Assembly (NCBI GenBank): GCA_005774545.1
Contig: VAUL01000002.1
Location: 62,001 to 126,000, forward strand
DNA: 64,000 nt
Direction of reading: 5' to 3'
Origin: Deltaproteobacteria bacterium
Lineage (GTDB): Bacteria; Desulfobacterota; Desulfuromonadia; Desulfuromonadales; BM103
Shown: positions 55,013 to 63,572 of the stretch, piece after piece
Numbering within the stretch: position 1 is the stretch's first letter
Layout: every line of letters begins with the position of its first letter
Made by a program: the position numbers and the translations under genes
The notes under the pieces: model-generated
Database searches by the model: none
The model's input: the letters and a program-made list of their open reading frames with translations, nothing else
Told to the model about the DNA's origin: nothing

Positions 55013-56425
55013 TTACGGGCGGCGGGTGATGCCGTGCTTTTTCAGCAGCGCATACAGGCGGGATTGGGATAATCCGGAAATCCGGCAGGCTTTGCAGATG
55101 TTGCGGTCGGCCGCGGCGAGCAGATCGCACAGGTAGCTCTTCTCGGCGTCATGGTAAACCGCTTCCCGGTAATCGTTGAGGGTCGGGAGTTGGTCAATGA
55201 CGCTGCCGCCGGGCACCATGCCGAATGCCGGTTCGTGTTCGACGGCCGCCCTGGCGACTTCCACACGGATCTCGACCGGAAGGTGCTTGGTGAACAGGGT
55301 CGGTTCGAAGCGCGCCGCGGTCAGCACTCTTTCCATGGCGTGCACGAACTCGCGAACGTTGCCCGGCCAAGAATAATCGCGCAGATGCCTGATGAATTCG
55401 GGAGAAAAGCCTTTGGGTGCCAGGCCATAACGTTCACAGAAGCGATCGGCGTAATGGCGGGCGAGATCCTGGAGATCCTCGACGCGATTCCTCAACGGCG
55501 GCAGTGCGATGACGAAGGATTTCAGTCGAAACAGCAGGTCTTCGCGAAATTGCCCCTGCTCAATCATCCGGTCGAGATTGCGGTTGGTCGCGGCGACCAG
55601 CCGGAAATCGCTTTCGATTTCGCGGTTGCCTCCCAGCGGCCGGAAGCGGTGCTCCTGAAGCACGCGCAGAAAGGCCTTCTGCAGGGTCAGCGGCAGCTCG
55701 CCGACCTCGTCCAGAAACAGGGTGCCGCCGTGCGCCTGGCGCACCAACCCGTCGCTGGCCTTTTCGGCGCCGGTGAACGAACCCTTTTCATGGCCGAACA
55801 GCAGGCTCTCCACCAGTGTCTCAGGCAGGGCCGTACAGTCGACCACCACGAAATTTCCTCGGGAACGCCGGCTGTTTTCATGGACGGCACGGGCGAAGAG
55901 CTCCTTCCCCGTACCGGTCTCGCCGGTGATGAAGACGCTGATGTCGCTTTCCGCGGCCTGGGCGACCAGGTCGAGACAGGCGCCGAGCGCCGGGCTGCTG
56001 CCGATGATCCGCGGGCGCTTGAGGGCCGACACCTTGCGTGTGCGGGCCACCGCCGATTTCTGCAGGCGATATTGAAGGGCACGTTCGAGCGAAAGGGTGA
56101 TCTCCTTGACCGAGGCACTTTTCTCGATGTAGTCCCAGGCCCCGCTTTTGATGGCCAGCTCCGCGCCGTTCGGATCGCCGAAGCCGGTCATGATGATGAC
56201 CTCGGGTGCCGACGGCAGCTTTTCGATGCCGGGCAGGGTCTCCAGACCGTTGCCGTCCGGCAGCCGCACGTCGAGGAAGATCACGTCGAAGGGGTGGGCC
56301 GCCGCAAGCGCCAGCCCGTCTCGCAGGGTGACGGCACTGAGCGGATCGTGACCGTTGCGCCTGACGAGGCGGGTCATGGTGTCGCACATGAGGTGGTCGT
56401 CGTCGATGATCAGGATACGGGCCAT
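55013..56425 (-). CDS. Sigma-54 response regulator of the cytochrome operon (BccR-like)
   Basis: 470 residues. Receiver domain with acidic pocket IIDDDH and phospho-Asp in FLDVRLPDG; AAA+ domain with Walker A GETGTGKE, sigma-54 loop GSFTGA and GTLFLDEVGELP; C-terminal Fis HTH (CKACRISGLSQSRLYALLKK). It is encoded with the hybrid kinase upstream (16-bp overlap) and lies directly before the tandem palindromes and two sigma-54 promoters, so it is their probable activator. In Geobacter a sigma-54 regulator named BccR controls cbcBA; equivalence is inferred from context. Confidence 0.9.
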   Translation of the reverse strand: MARILIIDDDHLMCDTMTRLVRRNGHDPLSAVTLRDGLALAAAHPFDVIFLDVRLPDGNGLETLPGIEKLPSAPEVIIMTGFGDPNGAELAIKSGAWDYIEKSASVKEITLSLERALQYRLQKSAVARTRKVSALKRPRIIGSSPALGACLDLVAQAAESDISVFITGETGTGKELFARAVHENSRRSRGNFVVVDCTALPETLVESLLFGHEKGSFTGAEKASDGLVRQAHGGTLFLDEVGELPLTLQKAFLRVLQEHRFRPLGGNREIESDFRLVAATNRNLDRMIEQGQFREDLLFRLKSFVIALPPLRNRVEDLQDLARHYADRFCERYGLAPKGFSPEFIRHLRDYSWPGNVREFVHAMERVLTAARFEPTLFTKHLPVEIRVEVARAAVEHEPAFGMVPGGSVIDQLPTLNDYREAVYHDAEKSYLCDLLAAADRNICKACRISGLSQSRLYALLKKHGITRRP

Positions 56426-58746
56426 GACGTGTTGTCTGCGGGCGCCGGCCCGTCGAGGACCTGGCGGATGATACGGGTCATTTCCTCGCGTTCGTAGGGC
56501 TTGGCAACGAGTTCGCGAATGCCGATTTCCCGGATCTTTTGCCAGGATGATCCGCCGTCGGGCAAGGTTTCCCGGCCCGTGCAGAGGATGATCGGCAGGT
56601 CGGCCCGGACGTTGAGGATCTCCCTGGCCAGCATTTCGCCGGTCATGTAGGGCATGGCCTGATCGGTGATGACCAGATTGAAGCGTTCCGGCTGCTCGAT
56701 GAAGAGTTCGAAGGCTTCCCGGCCGTCGCTGCCGGTGACGACCTCGTAGCCGAGTCGTTCGAGCATCTTGCGGCCGGCAAAAACCAGATCCGCCTCGTCA
56801 TCGACCAGCAGGATGCATTCGTTGCCGCCCTGTGCCGGCGGGCGGATCGTAGTCGTTTCCGGGCGCGACGGGTGTTCCAGTTGTGGCAGGAATACCCGGA
56901 ACGTGGTCCCGCGACCTGGTTCGCTGTCCACCGTGATGGTGCCGCCGTGGTTTCTGACGATGCTGTGAACCACGGAGAGCCCGAGCCCGGTTCCGTTACC
57001 CTGACCCTTGGTGGTGAAGAACGGGTCGAAAATCCGGTCCAATACGGCCCGCTCCATGCCGTGACCGGTGTCACGGATGGTGAGGCAGAGAAAATGTCCG
57101 GTCGGCAGGCCGGGATAATCCTTCTGGCAGGGGGCGATATGATGGAACGGCTCGACCCGGATTTCCAGGAGGCCGTCTCCGTTCTGCATCGCCTCGGCGG
57201 CGTTGGTGCAGAGGTTGAGGATGACCTGGTGCAGTTGGGTCGGGTCCGCCGAAACCGTCGCCAGGTTTGGGGCGACCACGGTGCGGATCTCGATGATGGC
57301 GGGGAGGGAGGGGCGGAGCAGCAGCAGGCACTCCTCGACGACCTGCTCCACTCTGACCGGCTGTCGCTCGTGGCAAGGCTGCTGGCTGATGGCCCTGATC
57401 TGTTTGACCAGATTCTTGCCGCGCAACCCGGCCTGCAGGACGATCCTGAGATGCTCCCGCTCGGTGCCGTGTTCGGGGAGGTCGTCAAGGATCAATTCGG
57501 TGTTGGTGATGATGGCGGCCAGGATGTTGTTGAAATCGTGCGCGATGCCTCCGGAGAGCGTGGCGATCGCCTCCATTTTCTGGGCGGTGCGAAGTTGCTC
57601 TTCCAGTTGCACTTCGTGAGTGACGTCGCGGATGACGGCCACGTAACGGACCACGGCATCGGCGTGCCCGCGCACCGGCGAGATCCGGGCATCGATTTCG
57701 AACCGGCTGCCGTCCGGACGGTGGCAGACAAAGGTGCCGGCAACGGTTTCTCCGCGCTCAACCGCCTGCTGCATGGCCCGGTAAAGCTCGCGGCAGCTCC
57801 GGGAGCAGTCAAGGTCGTGCATCCCCTTGCCGACCAGATCGGCGGCCGGCACCCCGCAGATCGTCTCCCAGGCCGGGTTGACGTACTGGATGGTGCCGTC
57901 CGGATCAAATGTCATGACCCCCTCGGCTTCCTGGGCGATTACCGCGGCCAGCAGCATCTGCTCTTCCTTGAGGCGGTCCTGCTCCTTCTGCCGGCGGATC
58001 GTGGCGATTCCGGAGGACAGGTCGTCGGCCAGTTCCTCCAGCAAGCTGATTTCGTCGAGGTTGAAGGCATCCGGTTCGCCGGCCAGGATCACCAGGACGC
58101 CAAAAGTCTCCCGTCCCTCGCGCAACGGCAGGGCGATGGCTGACGCGAATCCCTGCCGGAGGGCTTCCTCGCGCCAGGGCGCAAAGGTTGGATTGCTGTC
58201 GATCCGCTGCACGGCGGTGGTCTGCCCGGTGCGCACCGCCGTTCCCGCCGGCCCTCGCCCGGTATCGCTTTCATCCCAGGTGACCCGGAGTTGGGAGAGA
58301 TAGCCTTCGTCCCGGCCCCAGTATGCGACGGGGACGATGCTCTTGTCCCGGTCGTGGCGGGCAAGGCCCACCCAGGCGAGCCGGTAGCCGCCCAGCATGA
58401 CCAGAATTCGGCAGATTTTCCGGAGGAGTTCCGGCTCTTCCCGATCCCAGGTGATCGCCTTGTTGCACTCACTGAAGAAGCGCAGGGCGCGGTTTACCCG
58501 GAACAGCGATTCCTGGGAGCGCTCGAACATCGTCTCGCGATGCCGGATGAGCCAGTAGAGTGCCTGCGACGATACGACCAGAAACAGCCAGTGGCTGATG
58601 ATTTTGGAGCGGCCGAGCAGGGTGGGGTCGGCGAGAAACTCGGCGATGATCAGGTCGGAGAAGAAAATCCAGCTGCCGCCGAGGATCGTGTAGAGAAGGG
58701 CGATATTGAACGGAGTCAGCCGGACTTTGAAGGTTTTGCCCGTCAT
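56410..58746 (-). CDS. Hybrid sensor histidine kinase
   Basis: 778 residues from ATG 58746. Two N-terminal membrane helices (FNIALLYTILGGSWIFFSDL and the one after it), a GAF domain (about 120-260, SVPVAYWGRD-like region reading SIVPVAYWGRDE), a PAS domain (IQYVNPAWETICGV, about 285-400), HisKA (LSGGIAHDFNNILAAI), an ATPase domain (LNLCTNAAEAM, DTGHGMERA, GTGLGLSV) and a C-terminal receiver (ILLVDDEADL, LVITDQAMPYMTG). An in-frame ATG at 58848 would add an Arg-rich leader; neither start has a good ribosome binding site. It probably phosphorylates the NtrC-type regulator next to it. Confidence 0.88.
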   Translation of the reverse strand: MTGKTFKVRLTPFNIALLYTILGGSWIFFSDLIIAEFLADPTLLGRSKIISHWLFLVVSSQALYWLIRHRETMFERSQESLFRVNRALRFFSECNKAITWDREEPELLRKICRILVMLGGYRLAWVGLARHDRDKSIVPVAYWGRDEGYLSQLRVTWDESDTGRGPAGTAVRTGQTTAVQRIDSNPTFAPWREEALRQGFASAIALPLREGRETFGVLVILAGEPDAFNLDEISLLEELADDLSSGIATIRRQKEQDRLKEEQMLLAAVIAQEAEGVMTFDPDGTIQYVNPAWETICGVPAADLVGKGMHDLDCSRSCRELYRAMQQAVERGETVAGTFVCHRPDGSRFEIDARISPVRGHADAVVRYVAVIRDVTHEVQLEEQLRTAQKMEAIATLSGGIAHDFNNILAAIITNTELILDDLPEHGTEREHLRIVLQAGLRGKNLVKQIRAISQQPCHERQPVRVEQVVEECLLLLRPSLPAIIEIRTVVAPNLATVSADPTQLHQVILNLCTNAAEAMQNGDGLLEIRVEPFHHIAPCQKDYPGLPTGHFLCLTIRDTGHGMERAVLDRIFDPFFTTKGQGNGTGLGLSVVHSIVRNHGGTITVDSEPGRGTTFRVFLPQLEHPSRPETTTIRPPAQGGNECILLVDDEADLVFAGRKMLERLGYEVVTGSDGREAFELFIEQPERFNLVITDQAMPYMTGEMLAREILNVRADLPIILCTGRETLPDGGSSWQKIREIGIRELVAKPYEREEMTRIIRQVLDGPAPADNTSWPVS

Positions 58747-58906
58747 GGATCGCGCCTGTCGGGTTCCGTTGCTGCCGGTGATGGTGAGGCGGCTTGCCCA
58801 CTGGCAACCCGGCCGTCTCCGCAAAGACCCGTGGCTTTCCGCCCCCATCTCGCGATGGGTTTGGCCGTTTCAGTGACGCTTCGTTGTCCTTTTATTGGTC
58901 TCCTTA

Positions 58907-58934
58907 AATCTACAGCGGATTTTTGTCGCGTCAA
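58907..58934 (-). promoter_or_regulatory. Sigma-70 promoter of the hybrid kinase/regulator operon
   Basis: On the minus strand, TTGACG (58929-58934), 16-bp spacer, TAGATT (58907-58912). The start would be near 58900, leaving a leader of 50 or 150 nt depending on the kinase start. No other gene is seen between 58747 and 58969. Confidence 0.55.
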
Positions 58935-58969
58935 ACAAGAAAGGATAATTTCTGCGATGGTTCGCCGCC

Positions 58970-59893
58970 TCAGTCGTATTCGACCTGCAGCTGGCTGCCG
59001 GTTTGCGGTTTACGGTCGAAGCCGCGCGCCTTTCCCCAGAACGAAATGATCTTTTGCAGCAACTTGGCGGCAACCATCTCCGAGACCCGCGTCGGTTCGG
59101 GGACCAGTTCCACCAGGTCGACACCGCGCAGATCGATTCCGGGCCGGCTGAAGAGGGCTTCCAGGGTTTCGATCATCTGGTACCAGGAGAAACCGCCGGG
59201 CTGCGGGGTGCCGACCCCCGTCACCAGCGACGGGGAGAAGACGTCCATGTCGATGGACAGGTAGAGCGGCCCGTTCAGGGACCGGACCTTGTCGAGAAAT
59301 GCGTTCCACTGCCCCTGACCGTTGAGATCCCAGTCCATGAACAGGGTGATGCGCGGTTCGCGGTCGATCAGTTCGACCTCCGATTCGAACACCGAGCGAA
59401 TCCCCGCCATGACCACCTGGTGCCCCTGTTCGAGCAGGCGGTAGACCGGGCAGGCGTGGCTGTACTTGCTCCCTTCGTAGCTGGAGCGCAGGTCGCCGTG
59501 GGCGTCGAGGAACAGGACCGTCCCCGGTTCAGTCATGCGCCCGGCGACAAGGGATGGCGTCAGCGAATGCTCGCCGCCCAGCGCGGTGAAGAGGTTCTGC
59601 TTGGGCAGGGCGGCGACGTGGCGGCTGAGGGCGTCATGCCATGCGTCGGCGGGCAACGCCGGGTTGTCGGCGAATTCCGGCAGGACGCTGATGGTCATGT
59701 GCTTGAACGGCGACCAGCCCGCATCTTCCTCGAAGAACTCGAGCTGGTCGGTGGTTTTGAGGATCGCCGCCGGCGCAAGCGCGGTCCCCGGCTTGAAGGA
59801 GACGGTCCGCTCCAGCGGGACCGGCAGGACCAGCACGTCGGCAGCATCGACGGGGGCGTTGGGCATGGAGAGGAAGTGCAGGGTTTCGGACAT
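58970..59893 (-). CDS. Agmatinase/arginase-family ureohydrolase
   Basis: 307 residues. Binuclear manganese site: His in GGEHSLT, Asp/His/Asp in LDAHGDLR and two Asp in SIDMDVFSPS; all six metal ligands expected for agmatinase or arginase are present. EGSKYSHACP fits agmatinase-like proteins that make putrescine and urea from agmatine. The usual SxDxDxxDP motif reads SIDMDVFSP, a Ser in place of the third Asp, which is not a metal ligand. A speB-type role is likely, but substrate specificity is uncertain. It lies 27 bp after bioA on the same strand. Confidence 0.85.
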   Translation of the reverse strand: MSETLHFLSMPNAPVDAADVLVLPVPLERTVSFKPGTALAPAAILKTTDQLEFFEEDAGWSPFKHMTISVLPEFADNPALPADAWHDALSRHVAALPKQNLFTALGGEHSLTPSLVAGRMTEPGTVLFLDAHGDLRSSYEGSKYSHACPVYRLLEQGHQVVMAGIRSVFESEVELIDREPRITLFMDWDLNGQGQWNAFLDKVRSLNGPLYLSIDMDVFSPSLVTGVGTPQPGGFSWYQMIETLEALFSRPGIDLRGVDLVELVPEPTRVSEMVAAKLLQKIISFWGKARGFDRKPQTGSQLQVEYD

Positions 59894-59920
59894 GGCAGCG
59901 GTTCTCCTGTATCCAGGGTA

Positions 59921-61240
59921 TCAGTCGGCCAGCTCCCCGGCCAGCACGGCGGTCATCGCCGTCAGCAGCCGGTCGAGATCCTCGCCGGAAATGATGAAAG
60001 GGGGCATCAGGTAGACCAGCCGGCCGAAGGGGCGCAGCCAGATGCCGTTCTCGACGCAGCGCCGGGTGATCGACGGCATGGAGACGGGACGCTCCAGTTC
60101 GACCACGCCGATCGCCCCCTTGACGCGCACATCGCTGACGCCTGCCCAGGCACGGCACGGCTCCAGATGCCGCCGGCAGGCAGCCTCGATCATCGCCACC
60201 CGTTCCCGCCACGGGCTGTCCAGCAGCAGGTCGATGCTGGCGCAGGCCACGGCGCAGGCGAGCGGGTTGGCCATGAAGGTCGGCCCGTGCATGAAGGCGC
60301 CGGGCGGGTTGGCGGAAATGGTGGCGCTGACCTCCCCGGTCGTCAGGACCGCGGCCAGCGTCAGGTAGCCGCCGGTCAATGCCTTGCCCAGGCACATGAT
60401 GTCCGGGGCGATGCCGGCCTGCTCGCAGGCGAACAGGGTGCCGGTGCGGCCGAAGCCGGTGGCGATCTCGTCGAGGATCAGCAGGACGCCGTGCTCGTCA
60501 CAGAGGGCACGGACCCGGCGAAGGTACTCGGCCGCGTAGATGCGCATGCCGCCGGCGCCCTGCACGATCGGTTCGAGGATGACGGCGGCCAGGTCGTCAT
60601 GGTGCTGCTCGATCAGAGCCCGGAACGGGGCGATGTCGGCTTCGTCCCACTCGATGTCGTCGCGGCAGGCCGGCGCCGGGGCGAACAGGTGCTGCGGCAG
60701 GATGTCGGTGAAGAGGTGATGCATCCCGGTTTCCGGGTCGCAAACCGCCATTGCCCCGCTGGTGTCGCCGTGGTAGCCGCGGCGGACGGTCAGTAGTCGC
60801 TGCTTGCCGGGACGGCCGCGGGCCTGCCAGTACTGGACGGCCATCTTGATCGCCACCTCGACGCTGACCGAGCCGGAGTCGCACAGGAACACACTCTGCA
60901 GCGGCCCGGGGGTAATGCGCACCAGGCGTTCGGCCAGTTCGGCGGCCGGCCGGTGGGTGAGGCCGCCGAACATGACATGGGCCATGCGCCCGAGCTGATC
61001 CTCGACCGCGGCATTGAGCACGGGGTGGTTGTAGCCGTGGATCGCCGACCACCACGACGACATGCCGTCGATCAGATCCCGGCCGTCCTCGAGGCGCAGC
61101 CGCACCCCTTGCGCCGATTGTACCGGCAGAGGAGGGAGCGCGCCCTGCAGCGGAGCGTAGGGATGCCAGACGTGCGCGCGTTCGAAGTCGCGCCAGGTGT
61201 CGTCCGTCAGTCGATAAACGGTTTCCGGGTGACGTGTCAT
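59921..61240 (-). CDS. bioA: Adenosylmethionine-8-amino-7-oxononanoate aminotransferase
   Basis: 439-residue PLP-dependent aminotransferase converting KAPA to DAPA in biotin synthesis. Motifs [50 protein letters not shown] and PLP lysine in [19 protein letters not shown] 61240 overlaps the DedA gene by 4 bp. No other bio genes are in the window. Biotin is needed by AccB. Confidence 0.95.
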   Translation of the reverse strand: MTRHPETVYRLTDDTWRDFERAHVWHPYAPLQGALPPLPVQSAQGVRLRLEDGRDLIDGMSSWWSAIHGYNHPVLNAAVEDQLGRMAHVMFGGLTHRPAAELAERLVRITPGPLQSVFLCDSGSVSVEVAIKMAVQYWQARGRPGKQRLLTVRRGYHGDTSGAMAVCDPETGMHHLFTDILPQHLFAPAPACRDDIEWDEADIAPFRALIEQHHDDLAAVILEPIVQGAGGMRIYAAEYLRRVRALCDEHGVLLILDEIATGFGRTGTLFACEQAGIAPDIMCLGKALTGGYLTLAAVLTTGEVSATISANPPGAFMHGPTFMANPLACAVACASIDLLLDSPWRERVAMIEAACRRHLEPCRAWAGVSDVRVKGAIGVVELERPVSMPSITRRCVENGIWLRPFGRLVYLMPPFIISGEDLDRLLTAMTAVLAGELAD

Positions 61241-61851
61241 GGTTTCGGGTGCCGTGCCCGATGGCGCCGGTACAGGGCATAACCGACCGCCAACGCCGCC
61301 AGCAGCGTGGCCGCGCCGAAGCCGCCGCTCAGATCCCGCGCCAGCTCCCAGCTCGAGCCGCCGAGATAGCCGAGCCCCGGGTAGGCGATCCCCCAGAGGA
61401 GGCCGCTGGTCAAGGCCCATCCCGCCAGGGGCAGGGGGCGCATGCGCGCCGCTCCGGCGATGAACGGCACCAGCCCGCGCAGGGGGCCGACGAAACGTCC
61501 GAAGAAGATGCTCTTGCCGCCGTGATGAAAAAAGAACAGCTCCGCCTTGCGCACCAGGTTCATGTGCTTGCGGAACAGGCCGCGCCCCCACAGCTGGCTG
61601 CCGAAGCGGGCACCGATCACGTAGCTGACGATGTCGCCGATCGTGGCGCCGATGCCGGCGGCCAGCATGATGGCCGTGATGTCGCCCTGCCCGTGATAGG
61701 CCAGAAAGCCGCTAAAGACCGTGATGATCGCCCCCGGGAAAATCAGGCCGAGGCCGGCGATCCCTTCGAGCAGGGCGACGCCGCCGATGATGGCCACGAA
61801 GACGTTGCCGCTCGGGGTCAGGGCGATGATCTGCTGCAGCCAGGATTCCAT
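61237..61851 (-). CDS. DedA-family membrane protein
   Basis: 204 residues from ATG 61851. DedA/SNARE-associated domain: [34 protein letters not shown] and [22 protein letters not shown], with five or six hydrophobic segments. Members act as undecaprenyl-phosphate or phospholipid flippases or in membrane homeostasis. An earlier in-frame start (61929) would overlap the MFS gene and is less likely; ribosome binding sites are weak for both. Confidence 0.85.
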   Translation of the reverse strand: MESWLQQIIALTPSGNVFVAIIGGVALLEGIAGLGLIFPGAIITVFSGFLAYHGQGDITAIMLAAGIGATIGDIVSYVIGARFGSQLWGRGLFRKHMNLVRKAELFFFHHGGKSIFFGRFVGPLRGLVPFIAGAARMRPLPLAGWALTSGLLWGIAYPGLGYLGGSSWELARDLSGGFGAATLLAALAVGYALYRRHRARHPKP

Positions 61852-61903
61852 CGGTTCGGGACTCTTGCGGTATCGGACGGTCGGCAGTTGCTGCCGTCTC
61901 AGA

Positions 61904-63124
61904 CTATACACGGTTCGTCTCTTCGGCAACAGGGCTTTTGCCGGCAGTCGCCGCGGAGAGGAAGCAGATGGCGAGAGGGACGAGCAGAACGGCGAGGCCG
62001 GTCAGCACGGCCAGGAAGGTGGCCGGCAGCCCGGCGCGATCGGCCATGCCGCCGACCAGCGGGGCTGCTGCGACAAAGCCGATCCGGAACAGCAGCGATT
62101 TCAGGGAGAGGGTGCTGGCCCGCTCGCTGCGCCGGCTGCATTGCTGAATGTGCAGGCGCAGCAGCGGCCCCTGCAGCCCGCGCATCAGGGTCAGCAGGAA
62201 GTACCAGGCGAATCCCCACACCGCACCGGTGGCGGCCAGTCCGAGGTAGCCGGCGGCGGTCAGGGCCAGGCAGAGCCAGACAACACCGCGCGTCCCCAGT
62301 TGGAACTGCGCCCGCGCGCTGAGTATCGAGCCGAGCGAAACCGTCAGGTTGGCCACGGCCCAGATCGGGCCGAACCAGGCGAGCGGCACCCCCTGCTGCT
62401 GCATGTAGGGCTGGATCAGCCAGACCGGGAAGAACGAAGCCAGCCCGAGCAGCGCGCCGAACAACAGGGCCCAGCGCAGCGGCGGCGAGTCGCACAGGGC
62501 CCGCCGGGCGATGTCGCGGGCCTCCCGCCAGTGGGAGGCGATCGCCTCCGGGCGGTGGACTCCCGGGTCGCGCAGCTGCCGGCAGACCTGCCAGGCAACG
62601 AGCCAGACCGCCACCTGCAGGATGAAAGGGAGCAGCGGCAGCCAGGCGTAGAGGACGCCGGCGCCGACCGCCCCCGCCGCTTCGCCGGCCTGTGCCCAGG
62701 CGGTCATGCGTCCGTCGTGGTGCAGGTACTCCTCTTCGCGCCCCTGGCTGCGCAGCGTTTCGAAGAGCAGGGCGCTATCGGCGCCGCTGATGAAGGCGTA
62801 GGAGATGCCGAGCTGGATTTCGGCCAGCAAAACGGTGGCGAAATTGCCCGCAACCGTATAGGTCGCCCAGCCGGTGACCCCCAGCAGCGAGGCCAACAGC
62901 AGGGAAAAGCGGTAGCCGAGACGGTCGCTCAGGTAACCGGAGGGGTACTCCATGACCACCGTGGCCACCGAGAAGATGGCCTGCAGCAGCAGAATGTCGG
63001 CAAGGCTCAGGCCGATCTGATCCTTCCAGAACAGGGTGATGACCGCCATCGGGAAGAGGGCCATCTTGAGGAAGGCGAAAAGGTTGAGGAGCGGAAGGTT
63101 GTCAGAGGGGGTTGTACGAGTCAA
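61904..63124 (-). CDS. MFS transporter
   Basis: 406 residues with about twelve hydrophobic segments. The loop between helices 2 and 3 reads YPSGYLSDRLGYR, the MFS signature; a central cytoplasmic loop lies at about 185-215. The frame begins at TTG 63124, exactly at the edge of a palindromic repeat and without a ribosome binding site; ATG 63064 is the alternative. Substrate unknown. Confidence 0.85.
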   Translation of the reverse strand: MTRTTPSDNLPLLNLFAFLKMALFPMAVITLFWKDQIGLSLADILLLQAIFSVATVVMEYPSGYLSDRLGYRFSLLLASLLGVTGWATYTVAGNFATVLLAEIQLGISYAFISGADSALLFETLRSQGREEEYLHHDGRMTAWAQAGEAAGAVGAGVLYAWLPLLPFILQVAVWLVAWQVCRQLRDPGVHRPEAIASHWREARDIARRALCDSPPLRWALLFGALLGLASFFPVWLIQPYMQQQGVPLAWFGPIWAVANLTVSLGSILSARAQFQLGTRGVVWLCLALTAAGYLGLAATGAVWGFAWYFLLTLMRGLQGPLLRLHIQQCSRRSERASTLSLKSLLFRIGFVAAAPLVGGMADRAGLPATFLAVLTGLAVLLVPLAICFLSAATAGKSPVAEETNRV

Positions 63125-63243
63125 GGCTGATCAAAAATGCCCAGGTGCAAGGCGCCCGAAGGCCAAGGAGTGAGGCGTACCGATCGGTACGCTGCAACGA
63201 CGAGGTCGCGGGCAACGCCGCAGACGGGCGTTTTTCAGCAGCC
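63125..63243. mobile_element. MITE-like palindromic repeat (119 bp)
   Basis: Imperfect terminal inverted repeats: GGCTGATCAAAAATGCCC at the left end and, on the other strand, GGCTGCTGAAAAACGCCC at the right end (14 of 18 match). A perfect 18-bp palindrome, GCGTACCGATCGGTACGC, lies at the centre. No transposase inside. It starts at the MFS start codon and ends on the ferredoxin stop codon. This type of short non-coding element recurs in proteobacterial genomes as I remember it, but copy number here is unknown. Confidence 0.65.
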
Positions 63244-63461
63244 TATGCCCAATAGATGCAGGCTGACGGGCAATTGTCCATCGCCAGTTCGATCTTCGCT
63301 TCCGGGGCGCCGGTGGGGTTGTAGACCTCCGATTTGTGATCGTGGCCGTGAGCATGGCTGTGATGCTCGTCGCCGCACATGCGGAAAACTTCCGGACAGA
63401 TCTGGGTGCACACCTCGCAACCGATGCAGCAGTCGGTATCTACAGCCGGAATCCTGGCCAT
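63243..63461 (-). CDS. Small ferredoxin with His-rich loop
   Basis: 72 residues. Cluster motif DCCIGCEVCTQICPE (CxxCxxCxxxCP) and a distal Cys in DNCPSACIYW supply a [4Fe-4S] site, perhaps with spare Cys. Between them, residues about 33-43 read HHSHAHGHDHK, six His in eleven residues, which is not typical of the family and suggests metal binding. GGGAGG lies 7 nt before ATG 63461; the longer frame starting at 63494 has no such signal. The stop TAG merges with the end of the repeat element. Confidence 0.85.
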   Translation of the reverse strand: MARIPAVDTDCCIGCEVCTQICPEVFRMCGDEHHSHAHGHDHKSEVYNPTGAPEAKIELAMDNCPSACIYWA

Positions 63462-63533
63462 TGGGCAGCCTCCCTCGAAAATCTGCGCAATCATAGCAGG
63501 AATCGCGGCTGAAAACCAGTTATTACTTGGTGT

Positions 63534-63562
63534 TTGCCAATCGTCCCGGACAGATTTATACT
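63534..63562 (+). promoter_or_regulatory. Promoter of the right-edge sensor gene
   Basis: TTGCCA (63534-63539), a 17-bp spacer and TATACT (63557-63562). The start is predicted at about 63569, four bases from the ATG at 63573, so the mRNA would be leaderless or use the second ATG (63579). Confidence 0.65.
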
Positions 63563-63572
63563 GGCCGCCATC

